From Axinella damicornis (lineage: Eukaryota; Porifera; Demospongiae; Axinellida; Axinellidae), in assembly GCA_963931865.1 (NCBI GenBank), contig OZ007507.1, positions 15,620,450-15,684,449 on the forward strand: a DNA stretch of 64,000 nucleotides, written 5' to 3'. Positions 35,001-42,538 of the stretch are shown one piece after another; the first letter of the stretch is position 1, and every line of letters starts with the position of its first letter. The notes below the pieces were generated by a model, which made no database searches, was not told the origin of the DNA, and saw nothing but the letters and a program-made list of their open reading frames with translations. The position numbers were made by a program, and so were the translations under genes.

Positions 35001-36562
35001 AGGGTGACCTCTGTGGAATAAGGACAAATTTGAATGTAGCTACATAGTGTACCAGGTGTTTGTGGAGCCCTGCTGTAAAATAGAGTTGAATGTAACTGCT
35101 TGGAATTGAGAATGGTACTGAATAGAGTATGTCCTAACGTATAGCCCACTGACCCACTATAGCTATAGGCATTATTCACGACTCTTTTATGAGATATTAC
35201 AAGAATGTAGAGTATGTAATCAACTACCATATTTCCGCGTTCAAACGCTGCGGCTACTATTTATTTCATAATGCGATTTACTGTGGCTAGTATTTGAGGG
35301 TGGCCACTAATCAAAGGCAGCGTTTATTAAACTCAGCATAAACAAGGAAGCAAGGAAACTGATTGGAGCACCGTGTATGCACAAAGAAGAAGTGTATTTC
35401 AGCCCTGGCCCTGTACCGTCATACTCATCCCGATAAAACGATAGAAAACGCCAAAGCCATTACTCTCACCAAATATTTCATCGGTCACACGTTCCTCAAT
35501 CTCAGAATACGCCAAACATTTAGACAGCTCTCGGGGAATATGACCAACAATCTCTTCACACTCGCAGTGAAACAGTCATGGTCCTCAAGGGATGGACAAA
35601 GCGCTTCGATCGATCGCCGACCGTTCGAATACTAGCTGCGGCTACTAAACAAGGGCGGCGTTTATTTTGTTCGGCCCTTCTGGAGGTGCGGCTATTATTC
35701 GAGGGCGGCCACTAATCAAGTGCGGCGTTTGATTGTGGAAATACAGTATATGCATGACTTCACTTACCTCCATTAGCTGGAGGGTTTCCTCCTCTGACAA
35801 GACTTGGATACATCTGTCTTCAATTCTTTCTGGCAGGTTGTTGACTGACCAAGGCAGGGGCAAGGGAAGACGTAGTCTCAGTGCAGCATCGAATGGTATT
35901 AGCAGAATGATGGCAAGCGGGGAATTAGCTTTATATACTCGACATAATGTTATAGGTATGCCATTCTTAGCTGAATAGTCATTCCGCACCCTTCGCATAT
36001 CACTCATTGCACTCTGGGAAACCAATGCTTTGATTGTCACATCATGTGAACATGTAGGACTGAGAACCATATTCTTAACATTTTCAAGAGGAATTCTTTG
36101 TTCCATCTTGTTCCTTTTAGCACAGTATTCCTCCATATCTCCCTGTAGTTGATTGCTGCCGTACTCCTTGACAATATCCTCCAGAAGATCCGAACAGTAC
36201 CAGTTAAGGTACTTGTGATTGCTAATAACAGCAAATATTGTTGCCACCTGATCTGCACGAATAATAGTTTTGCGATCGTCTTCTTCCCAAGGCAGACTAG
36301 GATCACTAACAAACACTCTTAAGTCACTGGCAGTCGGGGTTTCAGACTCTTGAATTTGCTTGAAGGCTTTTCGACGTAAATTGTTGAAGCACCTCATTTT
36401 GGATTTGATTTCCATACATACAGCATGTGGTGCTTCAGTTGGTATGGAGGCTGGATAGAAAGAAAATTATCATTACACTGGTATACTAATAAATGCACAA
36501 TCAAAACTCACAATGTTGTAGTGCCACTTCAAGGCCATTAGCCTGTGAGTTGTCAGATTGAT
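16665..36562 (-). CDS. TRPA-type channel gene: domain X + linker + ankyrin repeats + six-TM pore (20 exons traced)
   Basis: This is a multi-exon gene for a TRPA-family cation channel of the plasma membrane. TRPA channels are tetrameric and respond to chemical, thermal or mechanical stimuli. Exons, 5' to 3': 36562-36512, 36450-35768, 35010-34940, 30867-30768, 30690-30513, 28807-28156, 27686-27518, 27305-27216, 27050-27012, 26886-26792, 26719-26537, 25287-25158, 22189-22053, 21781-21675, 21513-21359, 20786-20606, 18849-18434, 18025-17840, 17473-17405, 16937-16665. Each junction uses GT-AG and keeps the reading phase; they sum to about 3.97 kb (about 1320 aa). The order is domain X (shared with the Death-domain gene at 50-53 kb), a Pro/Ser/Thr linker, about 12 ankyrin repeats, the conserved TRPA pre-S1 region, S1-S6 with pore loop, and a TRP-box-like helix. 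The true first and last exons are not certain. The first two exons and the linker exon are the least secure. Confidence 0.8.
17029..17067. repeat. (TA)n microsatellite
   Basis: About 19 TA units in the intron next to the exon-like repeat. Confidence 0.9.
17076..17270 (-). repeat. Dispersed segment with exon-like frame (copy 1, in channel intron)
   Basis: The minus-strand frame C-F-F-V-T-L-G-V-F-L-V-R-K-T-L-K-D-E ends at a GT donor. The segment and its 5' flank (CATGGCGGGTTTTGCACGAA) match 54100-54330 and 61740-62000. I first read it as a channel exon, but joining exon 19 directly to exon 20 fits the TRPA family better, so I treat it as a repeat copy. Confidence 0.5.
17405..17473 (-). CDS. 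TRPA-like exon 19: end of S6 and start of TRP-box-like region
   Basis: I-G-L-T-I-G-V-T-R-E-Q-A-M-E-A-E-F-T-K-L-Q, 23 codons, phase 0 to 0, acceptor CATGCAG. I used donor GG|GTTAGT. I-G-L-T-I-G corresponds to the conserved N-L-L-(V/I)-G-L-A-V-G of TRPA channels. Confidence 0.75.
17840..18025 (-). CDS. TRPA-like exon 18: pore loop and S6
   Basis: Sixty-two codons, phase 0 to 0. S-P-A-H-A-L-T-K-T-V-L-Q-P-V-I-E-F-D-F is the pore helix and filter region. Y-P-I-A-Y-I-L-L-F-T-S-V-I-T-M-A-V-L-F is S6. The filter reads I-E-F-D-F where TRPA channels typically have Gly followed by an acid and then an aromatic residue nearby. Confidence 0.8.
18434..18849 (-). CDS. TRPA-like exon 17: S2-S5
   Basis: The largest membrane exon, phase 1 to 0, 138 codons. 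Hydrophobic helices: V-T-A-G-F-V-F-I-L-N-L-L-G-F-L-W (S2), F-Q-V-L-L-Y-T-L-T-F-I-F-I-L (S3), G-A-V-T-V-F-L-S-W-F-N-V-I-F-I (S4), and F-L-K-Q-I-F-L-P-V-I-M-V-F-A-F-T-I-P-Y (S5). W-Q-W-Q-T-G-A-V-T-V-F-L-S-W matches the TRPA S3-S4 signature W-Q-x-G-A-x-A-V-F-L-x-W. Confidence 0.85.
19513..20022. repeat. CGCACTCCTGGTAG element, copy A, with exon-like frame
   Basis: It is bounded by CCGCACTCCTGGTAG at the left and CTACCAGGAGTGTAA at the right. Inside is M-A-A-N-G-E-T-K-A-L-I-S-P-P-P-R followed by a perfect donor (AAG|GTGAGT). A second donor-like site follows CAGCACG (GTGAGT, near 19690). The same arrangement occurs at 46797-47740. Confidence 0.6.
20606..20786 (-). CDS. TRPA-like exon 16: pre-S1 helix and S1
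   Basis: I-R-Y-K-R-L-K-L-L-Q-H-P-L-V-E-N-F-L matches the TRPA pre-S1 motif (K-x-x-L-L-x-H-P). S1 is F-P-L-F-A-A-T-L-M-Y-Y-L-I-F-L-A-V-L-M-Y. Phase 0 to 1; the acceptor ends ..ACTTCAG. Confidence 0.85.
21359..21513 (-). CDS. TRPA-like exon 15: linker between ankyrins and S1
   Basis: D-L-A-E-F-V-L-N-N-C-V-T-E-G and then H-Y-N-F-A-Y-L-D-D correspond to the conserved TRPA region (L-A-E-x-V-L-x-x-C, Y-x-F-x-x-L-x-D) just before the membrane part. Phase 1 to 0. Confidence 0.85.
21675..21781 (-). CDS. TRPA-like exon 14: last ankyrin end and linker
   Basis: D-T-A-L-A-I-L-S-V-D-R-E-G-G-L-M-A-L-K-T continues the ankyrin repeat of the preceding exon. Phase 2 to 1, donor CCAG|GTAAGA. Confidence 0.75.
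22053..22189 (-). CDS. TRPA-like exon 13: ankyrin repeats
   Basis: E-S-P-L-L-V-A-A-Q-N-G-H-T-K-C-V-T-L-L-L is a textbook ankyrin unit, followed by G-R-N-C-L-M-I-A-I-Q-N-H-H. Acceptor TACCTACAG, phase 0 to 2. Confidence 0.85.
22640..25080. repeat. Two copies of a TTAA-flanked repeat in an intron (22640-23085 and 24325-25080)
   Basis: The second copy is bounded by TTAAGGTGGCGGGCAAG and CTTGCCCGCCACCCTTAA, that is, inverted ends inside TTAA target sites, a piggyBac-type hallmark. The first copy shares most of its internal sequence and its right end (TTGCTCACCACCTTAA); its left end has decayed. Inside, V-E-E-L-P-A-K-S-I-L-A-K-Y-V-Q-L can be read at about 24773, but only for about 44 codons. No transposase was recognised. 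Confidence 0.55.
23690..24115. repeat. Direct and inverted repeat cluster
   Basis: GTCGAAAAGGACCTCCGA..GACACTGAGACC occurs at 23690-23800 and again at 23865-23990. The block around GGGCCCTGGGCTGTAG / CTACAGCCCAGGGCCC (23800-23820 and 24052-24072) is inverted. It looks like a collapsed foldback element. Confidence 0.5.
25158..25287 (-). CDS. TRPA-like exon 12: ankyrin repeat
   Basis: I-D-G-R-T-P-L-L-C-A-A-N-G-G-H-Y-E-I-V-A is a canonical ankyrin unit. An acidic/basic helix (S-D-L-E-K-E-A-K-E-V) follows. Phase 2 to 0; the donor GT|GTAAGA choice is slightly ambiguous. Confidence 0.8.
26537..26719 (-). CDS. TRPA-like exon 11: ankyrin repeats
   Basis: S-I-L-S-T-L-K-E-C-I-D-G-G completes one unit and M-R-P-L-F-L-Y-A-S-S-C-G-S-I-D-T-V-K-Y-F starts another. 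Phase 2 to 2. Confidence 0.8.
26792..26886 (-). CDS. TRPA-like exon 10: ankyrin repeat
   Basis: A-S-N-D-E-K-N-P-L-E-L-A-V-E-H-E-H-V is the first helix pair of a unit. Phase 0 to 2, acceptor ATATACAG. Confidence 0.75.
27012..27050 (-). CDS. TRPA-like exon 9 (39 nt)
   Basis: L-S-S-A-S-S-L-T-S-A-M-F-Q, phase 0 to 0, donor CAG|GTAAAG. The small size and weak acceptor (CGGAAG) make this the least certain internal exon. Skipping it would not change the frame. Confidence 0.45.
27216..27305 (-). CDS. TRPA-like exon 8: ankyrin repeat
   Basis: V-S-H-L-A-A-A-S-G-N-T-E-V-F-K is an ankyrin helix pair. Thirty codons, phase 0 to 0. Confidence 0.75.
27518..27686 (-). CDS. TRPA-like exon 7: ankyrin repeats
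   Basis: Across the junction it reads L-L-A-L-G-A-D-T-L-A-S-D-N-S-D-K-N-P-F and then M-L-A-V-E-K-G-H-L-T-V-A-K-A-M-V. Phase 2 to 0, acceptor TAATTACAG. Confidence 0.85.
28156..28807 (-). CDS. TRPA-like exon 6: four ankyrin-like repeats
   Basis: The longest ankyrin exon, 217 codons, phase 1 to 2. Units: H-C-L-A-Q-H-E-Y-E..V-E-Y-F-V-Q-K-K-A-D-L-N; P-L-A-I-N-R-V-D-C-A-K-A-L-V-E-A-G-A-D; P-A-H-A-I-L-T-C-G-H-H-N-T-I-Q-L-V; and G-K-T-A-L-H-I-A-A-E-V-D-D-V-K-S-V-E-A. Acceptor TATCCTACAG. Confidence 0.85.
29030..29200. repeat. Copy of the 7.6-kb repeat family
   Basis: GGCGCGAAGCACC..GGCGCAGAGCACC, then GGGGTCTGGGGACATGCCCC and TTCTCAATTTTACACCTTCT resemble the 7560-7720 element. It is non-coding. 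Confidence 0.4.
29685..30209. repeat. CGCCGCCCTC foldback element, 525 bp (copy 1)
   Basis: The ends are TACCGTATTTCCGCG and its complement. Just inside each end lie several copies of AATAAACGCCGCCCTCG. The middle is CpG-rich. The relative at 35225-35748 has nearly the same length. Confidence 0.8.
30513..30690 (-). CDS. TRPA-like exon 5: first clear ankyrin repeat
   Basis: A-I-E-D-G-H-I-S-T-F-E-E-V-I-S-G-S-P-E-L, then A-F-C-G-F-H-G-R-K-D-M-V-D-L-L-L-D-K-G-A. Phase 0 to 1, donor GCAG|GTATGT. Confidence 0.85.
30768..30867 (-). CDS. TRPA-like exon 4: linker before ankyrins
   Basis: N-E-T-D-K-P-I-K-V-E-C-I-C-E-K-P-P-F-D-P, ending F-E-K-A-W-K. Phase 2 to 0, acceptor AAAACACAG. No domain of its own; it supplies the phase-2 entry that matches the linker exon at 34940-35010. 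Confidence 0.7.
31910..31990 (-). repeat. GCACGAAGGTGCC repeat (reverse copy)
   Basis: GGATGGGCTCTCGAGGCACC, then TTCGTGCTTTGCACTGCA is the reverse complement of the repeat at 25870-25985, 34670-34800, 43722-43862 and 47775-47985. Confidence 0.5.
33030..33123 (-). CDS. Candidate first exon (unknown protein) nested in the channel gene
   Basis: ATG in a good context (ACGTCACCGGCC..ATGG, frame M-A-V-D-P-R-A-V-S-V-F-V-V-A-T-E-E-A), open for 31 codons to the donor GATAG|GTAGGT. The surrounding sequence is CpG-rich, as expected for a promoter. Its phase (1) would fit the exon at 28807 but not those at 30867 or 30690. It could be an alternative start of the channel gene, a nested gene or a repeat-borne exon. 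Confidence 0.35.
33345..33544. other. Assembly gap (200 N)
   Basis: There are exactly 200 N. This is likely a placeholder of standard length, so the real distance is unknown. It lies in the intron between the linker exon (34940-35010) and exon 4. Confidence 0.98.
34254..34277. repeat. Poly-C tract in a repeat
   Basis: A run of about 24 C. Similar homopolymer runs occur at 7639-7673 (C), 7852-7867 (G), 19062-19079 (C), about 21628-21648 (G), 44083-44109 (C), 44582-44609 (G) and 56319-56332 (G). Confidence 0.8.
34670..34800 (+). repeat. GCACGAAGGTGCC dispersed repeat
   Basis: It runs GTGCAAAGCACGAAGGTGCC to ACTGCCTTCGGCA, with CCGCGCTTTGCGCG-type palindromic sequence inside. Related copies: 25870-25985, 31910-31990 (reverse), 38203-38245, 43722-43862, 47775-47985 and 56345-56430 (reverse). 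Confidence 0.65.
34940..35010 (-). CDS. TRPA-like exon 3: Pro/Ser/Thr-rich linker
   Basis: Seventy-one nt, phase 0 to 2: R-S-P-S-P-P-I-P-S-L-E-L-T-L-P-T-T-S-P-S, flanked by TTATTCCACAG and CCAG|GTTAGC. It was chosen because it is the only exon I saw that links the phase-0 end of the domain-X exon to the phase-2 start of exon 4. The paralogous Death gene also follows its domain X with a Pro/Gln-rich exon. Confidence 0.55.
35225..35748. repeat. CGCCGCC-type foldback element, 524 bp (copy 2)
   Basis: The ends are TACCATATTTCCGCG and GTGGAAATACAGTA. Inside are repeated GCGGCTACTA and GGGCGGC.TTTATT blocks matching the 29685-30209 element. Its right end is only 19 bp from the end of the domain-X exon. 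Confidence 0.75.
35768..36450 (-). CDS. TRPA-like exon 2: domain X (sponge Death-associated helical domain)
   Basis: About 227 codons, phase 1 to 0, flanked by TTCTATCCAG and GGAG|GTAAGTG. It is predicted helical. F-A-V-I-S-N-H-K-Y-L-N-W-Y..L-L-E-D-I-V-K-E-Y and Y-C-A-K-R-N-K-M-E-Q-R-I-P align with F-A-T-I-S-D-Y-C-S-W-F..L-G-E-I-I-D-A-Y and F-C-S-N-L-R..R-V-K-R-I-P in the Death-domain gene (50347-51122), whose exon has the same phases. I know this type of domain from sponge gene models with Death or CARD domains but know no established name or function for it. Confidence 0.8.
36512..36562 (-). CDS. TRPA-like candidate exon 1 (51 nt)
   Basis: Q-S-D-N-S-Q-A-N-G-L-E-V-A-L-Q-H, phase 1 to 1, donor CATT|GTGAGT, acceptor TGACAACAG with a weak pyrimidine tract. 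It has no ATG, so at least one more upstream exon is needed. Confidence 0.45.
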
Positions 36563-37374
36563 CTGTTGTCACAATTAAGATATACATGTATATAAGTATA
36601 GATGAAAACCAAGGTAGATAACTACAACCCAATAATGCAATATAGTTTTAGGCCTCGCCCTCTACGTATAGCTAGTGGCTAGCTATGTCAGGACCATTTT
36701 TAACAGCACCAGCATGATATGAGCATCATTATGATAGAGACCTAGGTTGCGTAGTTTTACTTCACAATTATATATTATAAGGACTTTTCAGGGATTCTCC
36801 ACATAGCACATTGATAAGTAGCTTCGCTCGCTCACTGCACCTACTTCCCCCTCGTTCGCCTACGTGAGTAATCCGGTGCCGGACAGCTCTCAGTGCAGAG
36901 CTGCTGCTCCCTCATTTCGTCCGCTTCAACTGCTGCTCCCCGCGCGCATCTGCTGCTCCCCGTTTGCATCCGCTTCAGCTGCTGCTCGCCGCTTGCGTCC
37001 GCCATTTCAACTGCTCCCCGATTGTGTCCGCATCGGCTGCTGCTCCTCGATTGTGTCCGCTTTCGACTGCTGCTCCCCGCTGCTCCCCGCCAGCTGTTCT
37101 GGAAGATTCCATGCCTATGGCCAATGTTCGCGAACATTCTTTGAGGTTTGATTGAAGTACGAAGGTCGCGCATCACTAGTCTAGTCCCGCCCACGAACCC
37201 CCACTTCCATTACACACAGACACACAAACACATGCACGGTTAAAATCTTAATGTATGTATCCATGATTTTATGTATTGATCATTCAGTAGAGGTCAAAGG
37301 TCACGTGCATATTTTAATCAATGAGCTTCAGATCAATAATGTAGGAAATATTTTCAGTTTTCTATGCTTCAGCA

Positions 37375-37980
37375 TAGTCTCGTTCCCAGACCCTCCCGAA
37401 ATGCGGAAAGAGGGTCTGGTGTTCTGAGCGATATTTCTTGGCACGTGGGGCGGGGCTATACAGCGTAAGGAATGTGCAATTATTGCATTCCGTATGTCCT
37501 CTCCAATGAAAGCGCACCTATATAACACAAAAAACATACTGTACTAGGAGCGCACTTGGTCCTTCACGAGGGACACCAAAGGGCTAATAACAACAACTAT
37601 TGACATTCAGTTGCACTGCGCATGTACAGAATTCTTTCTGAGGTTGTCAGAGGTGAGTGGAAGAGTCACTTTCGGAAACACAGAGATTTCCCCCAACCAG
37701 TCGGCAAGATAATCGATTTGCTTACTGCCTCAGCTTGCTCTTCGGTAGGCCTGTCGTATCCATTTCACTGACATACCATACCGTCCGTACTAGCTACACT
37801 GCACTGTTACATGTACCGTACCTATGACTAGTACTTACGCTGATTGACTACGTCATTCGCGTTCTGCCATCTGATTCGAGCTTTAAAATCCGAGAGCGAC
37901 CACGCCCCATGCGCCAAGAAATATCACTCAGAACACCAGACCCTCTTTCCGCGTTTCGGGAGGGTCTGGGAATGTGACTA
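37375..37980. mobile_element. Full-length TAGTCTCG MITE (606 bp) with 9-bp target duplication
   Basis: It starts TAGTCTCGTTCCCAGACCCT and ends with the complement, and the arms are about 90 bp (through GAGCGATATTTCTTGG). GCTTCAGCA flanks both sides (37366-37374, 37981-37989). The interior has no transposase. A 9-bp duplication suggests Mutator-like or Merlin-like mobilisation. Confidence 0.9.
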
Positions 37981-38202
37981 GCTTCAGCAATAGGCTTGAG
38001 TTTGGTTTCTGCACTAAATAACTGCTCTATCATTAAATATGCACTTAACATTTGACCTCTACCGACTCGAAGAGAGGCTTGAAAGATGCTTCTACAGGTG
38101 GGGCTACAGAATGGTGGGCGTGTCCACTGACTAATTACACTCCGAATAGAGCTAGCTCAGTAGCTGGGTAGACGTCTCTCTGCAGCATTGATCCTTGTAC
38201 AT

Positions 38203-38245
38203 CTGGTGCAAAACACGAAGGTGCCACGAGTGCCCATCCTGTATC
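38203..38245 (+). repeat. GCACGAAGGTGCC repeat fragment
   Basis: Short fragment (CACGAAGGTGCCACGAGTGC) of the family described at 34670-34800. Confidence 0.5.
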
Positions 38246-39326
38246 ATCCATTTGCTAGACTATAAAACTAAGTATATTTGTCAATCACCACGAGCTCTGT
38301 CTTGCAACACCACAGGTCATTCAACGTACTCTTTCCGCTGGCATGCATCCAACCAACCGCCTGCGCAACCCACTACAGATTTACAGTGAATATGGGCATC
38401 CCGCTGTGAAAATAGGCATGCAGCTGAGATTTTCATCCAGATGCTCAATTTCACGCAAATATAGTCACCCGATGCCCATAAATATGGGCATCCTAATACC
38501 CGTTTATTGTGAATGGGCTGGGCATCCCGCTGTGAATTCAGCTGAATTATAAAATGTTAAGTTCCATGTAGAAATACATTCAAAAGTGAATGTACTAAAG
38601 TTAATAACAAACTTGGTCTACTATATTAAAATCTGCATGCAGAATACAAGACCAAACCTCCGAACAAAGGACACTTTGGGAACATTATAAATGCAAGTCT
38701 TTTGTCCTGTGTAGAGAGGTTGTCCTTTTCTCGGAGGTTCAAGAACCATAGGCAAACCAACTATTTGGGACCTTGAAAAGTGCCCTTTGCAGAGAGGTTT
38801 ATTATATTGTGTCCCTATCTCGGAGGGTCCACTATCGGAGGTTTGACTGTAAAATTTATGAATGACTTGTACAACTAAGTGGTAATTGTGTATGACATTG
38901 TATAAGAACTCAAGCCCGTAGGGAGGGGGGGTTCGAGGGGGTTCGGACGAACACCCCTTCTGGGCAGGCCAAAATAATATTATGCACTATCTAGCTTCAC
39001 ATACTCTACCGTTTCTTTGTAAGTTGTCGACTAGCCATAGAGAAATCACCGTCGTCAGAACAAAGCAGAGTTTCACAGCCGCCTGCATGTGAGCACACAC
39101 GGTACGAAACGGCATCGTGGTATTAAAGACTCACGTGATGGAACAACAGAAACGTTACTAATTGGGGCGAGCGCAGCGAGCACCGTACTAGTGAGGTCAA
39201 TGCCAACTCTGTTTGTATATGTCATCAACCAACCGGCCCCGGCCGGCCCCGGGGGTCGATACGTATAGCGCATGCGCAGAAACTTGCTAGACACGTACAC
39301 ATGGTTGTTTCTTTACATCTTAAAAG

Positions 39327-39473
39327 TGGATGAACAGAATAGCCAGGAGAGAGAGGAAAGGCTTCGAAGAAGGCGAAAACTTGAGAGACAGCGTAGGGCT
39401 CGAGAAACAGCTGAACAACGTGAGATACGACTGGCAAGGCAGAGAGAACAGTATAGAGCACGTCGATTAGCAC
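39327..39473 (+). CDS. Arg-rich repeat protein fragment, exon 1 (Helitron-associated type?)
   Basis: E-R-L-R-R-R-R-K-L-E-R-Q-R-R-A-R-E-T-A-E, then Q-R-E-I-R-L-A-R-Q-R-E-Q, ends at donor GCAC|GTACGT in phase 1. The E-T-A-E-Q-R-E-x-R-L-A-R-x-R pattern is familiar from N-terminal regions of Helitron/PIF1-type transposon proteins and other repeat-rich proteins. No helicase part follows, so this is a fragment. Confidence 0.45.
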
Positions 39474-39573
39474 GTACGTTTTGTATGAAGTATAGCTCTA
39501 CAGCTAGATAAGATAATAGCTTTACTTGGCCCTAGCTGCCGCCTTTTAAATATCTGTATACCCTATCCTGGAG

Positions 39574-39878
39574 AAACCAACGAAGCCAGGCAGGCTCGTG
39601 CTGATGCCAACAGGGTGGCCCGGCAAGTTAGCAGACAGAATGAACCCCACAAGGTCACACAGGCTCGCTTGGATGCCCTCAGACTGGCACAACAACAGAG
39701 CCTAGCCAGAGACTGTCTGACTGAGACACGAACTATAAACACTTCAAGCCATCTCACACTTGGACAAACCGTGAGCAGTCTCATTAAGAGCTACCTGCTC
39801 GATGGTGACAACAAAGATGGACACCTACCTATTCATTGGTTGCCATTGATGCTGCTTGTACGTGTTGTGCAAGTGTGA
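39574..39878 (+). CDS. Arg-rich repeat protein fragment, exon 2
   Basis: It enters in phase 1 after TATCCTGGAG, matching exon 1, and reads T-N-E-A-R-Q-A-R-A-D-A-N-R-V-A-R-Q-V, then N-E-P-H-K-V-T-Q-A-R-L-D-A-L-R-L-A. This continues the same charged repeat. The later part (C-L-T-E-T-R-T-I-N-T-S-S-H-L) may be read-through into non-coding sequence. Confidence 0.4.
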
Positions 39879-42029
39879 GAGCAGCTCATCAGCAATACTT
39901 TCTCTCAATCACACATAGATCAACAGTACTGTCCTCAATGTGTGCCCATTCTGCTTGCAGATAAAATTTAGTTCACTTCAGTTCCTCTCAATTTAAACAG
40001 TGATTTGATCAACAAATACAACTTGCTCACGCTCGCCCCAAACATGCCCTGCATGCTCCTAGTAGCTATTTAATTTGCAGGCTTACATTTCCTTTCCACG
40101 TCGTGAGTGAGACGGTCACGGTACGGATTGCAAGGAAACCAGATGAGAAGTAGCGGTAGTGCAGTGCAAACAGTCAATCCGTCAAATATTTATTTGCCAC
40201 GGCCACATCACGTGATCCCTCAAAACACGTGCATTGATCGGTTTTGCGCGACTAACTTTGCAGTCGTGCTGCGAGACCCCAGCGAAGGAGTTGGTTCCTA
40301 CTTATCGCTTTTCAAGAAGCTAAACTACTGACAATCAACATGGCTGTGCGTTGGAGAGCTTAATGATCGAGGTTTTTGGTGAAACGACGGCAATTGCCCG
40401 CGTCGTCTATCTGGAAGTCGTCTAAAAGAAGCAGCGCCAGCCGCCCTGGGGTCCCAGCACAGAAAGAATCTGTACACCAGGTGAACCACTAATACCTATA
40501 GTGATAGCGTGATTAACGGGCAACTGGAAAAGCAAGGAACGGAAACGGGACGGGAACGGGAACGGGAACGACACGAGCGAGCTGCTATAGACCTTATGCA
40601 CATGTCTGTTTCACTTCGCTTCAAACCACCAAACTGAGGCAAGCGACAGCGTGGTAGGCCGGTCTGGTCAGCACAGCATTAATATGTGAAGCAGCTAGCT
40701 ACCCGCTGGACAAATTTTCAGTTGCGTTTATAAATTGAACACGTTTGATATGATTTTATCGTGCGTGAGCTCGAGTATGCAACAGCCTGGTACATGTACG
40801 CTACATGTCTCCGTACGCGACACGAAATTGTTCAATGTTGATGCATGATTGAAAAATTCACTGTACAGCAGTGTTGTGTGGAACCAACCACAGTAGCTAT
40901 GAGCATAATAATCAGAGAACGCGGTAGCGTTCTCTATTTAGGGATGGCCAAGGAAATTTTACCATACTGATGCACCAGCAGGAAAACGGCCAAAGAAGCT
41001 ACAACCCCCCAAACCAAGCATGCAGACAGAATGATACTGCCTAGCAGTTCGCAAAAACACTCACAAACGTACCTTAGAGTACGCGGGAGTCGATGAACAT
41101 GTCGCGGAGAAAAGTCCGATTTCGTCATCTTCTTTCTTCTTTCTTCTTTCTTTCTTTCTTTCTCATAACAAAACTTTGCCCAAGGATAGCTTACCAACTA
41201 AACCACTTCTTGAGCTAATTTACGTACAGGACAACACCGCTATCGCCGTAGTACTCGCCATGACCACGTTTGTCTGCAAACTGGCAAGATCAGCAGTTTT
41301 AGCTAGCTACGATCCGATGACATTCTAGCACGACGCCATTTTGAGGCAATGAGGTCACGTGTCAAAGGTTCAAAGGTTCATCATATCTGCAATCGCCCAA
41401 CATGGAGCATACAGAACGCAACAACAACAGGAATAATCAACACATACACAGAACACTTGAATAAAGTCCCAGGCAATGAGTGTGCAACCTGTGTTGTCTT
41501 GTCTTGGGGGAAACAGGTGATCCATTGAAGATGCAGGAAACTGTAGCATGGTCACTACAGACTATAGGGCATGTCCGCCACTACCCTGGAACAAAAAATA
41601 GGTTCCATTGGCTTCTTCTTTGGTCGGTACACAAGGGAAGGGGATAACACGAGCAAACACACAGATAACAATATTTGACTGAGAGGTCTTGGTAGATAGA
41701 CCGTCTACACCACGCGGTTACAAGGTGACAAAAGAGCAGTAGTCCACAAAACACTGACCAGCTTCAATCAGACAGACGACAAGGGTACTAGCACTATTAC
41801 CACCACTTGCCCGTTCACCCAGAGTGCTTGGGATAGATACCACCAACCAAGAGAATGCAGCGAGCTGCTCAACTGCCTCCTTCCCGTTCTTGCCTTCTCG
41901 CGTCAAGGTGGCCTGCGTATTCGCCAATTGCCGCATGCGCAATCCAAAATGCAAGCACATTTTTGTGTTCTTTTGCTTGTGATGGCTGCGTTTGGTACAC
42001 TAACAGAATCCCTGTGAATCCGTCATCTG

Positions 42030-42398
42030 GTGGCTCCTACTGCTACGAGGAAGTTCTACCAACCTGTTCTTGTCAAGATGTATTGTGACTATGCTATCAT
42101 GGAGGCGTGGCTTTCTTTTCATGACGTAACTACAGTGCAGAACTGTGTGGCTAGAGTTTTGGATTTCCATTGCAAGCACATGATCTACACGGCTGCCATC
42201 GAGCTCTCTGATCTGATAAAGGGTGAATGCCCCACCCCCTCATCCGCGAAGGCAACAATAAACATTGATCACAACGGCAACATCAAAATTATAGCTATTA
42301 ATGGAAACTGCATTAAAGCCTGCTCAGTGCCCAGCAGAAGGTCCACGTCCATCAAGAGAGACCATCGTAGCTTTGTTGACATGGTGATCGCCTCGTAG
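42030..42398 (+). CDS. Hypothetical ORF inside the inverted-repeat element (122 aa)
   Basis: This frame is open from within a possible exon (acceptor near 42016, CACTAACAG) to a stop at 42398. It contains C-D-Y-A-I-M-E-A-W-L-S-F-H and later A-T-I-N-I-D-H-N-G-N-I-K-I-I-A. No family was recognised. It ends next to a half-copy of a TAG..CTCG MITE end. Confidence 0.25.
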   Translation: MAPTATRKFYQPVLVKMYCDYAIMEAWLSFHDVTTVQNCVARVLDFHCKHMIYTAAIELSDLIKGECPTPSSAKATINIDHNGNIKIIAINGNCIKACSVPSRRSTSIKRDHRSFVDMVIAS

Positions 42399-42538
42399 TC
42401 TTGGGCCTAGGAATGAGGCTAACATGGTGATTAAGTAACAACACCAGTCTGGCATACATCCAGTTCCTTACGGTGACGTGATGTTGCACGTACCATGACT
42501 AAGAAGTTACGCATTTCATGCGCTCGAAAAAGTACACA

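Noticed and set aside
36864..37194. Overlapping 83-117 codon frames on both strands (Cys/Ser/Arg-rich)
   Set aside because: They come from a degenerate repeat of GCTGCTGCTCCCCG-type units. All frames are open for compositional reasons and no family fits.
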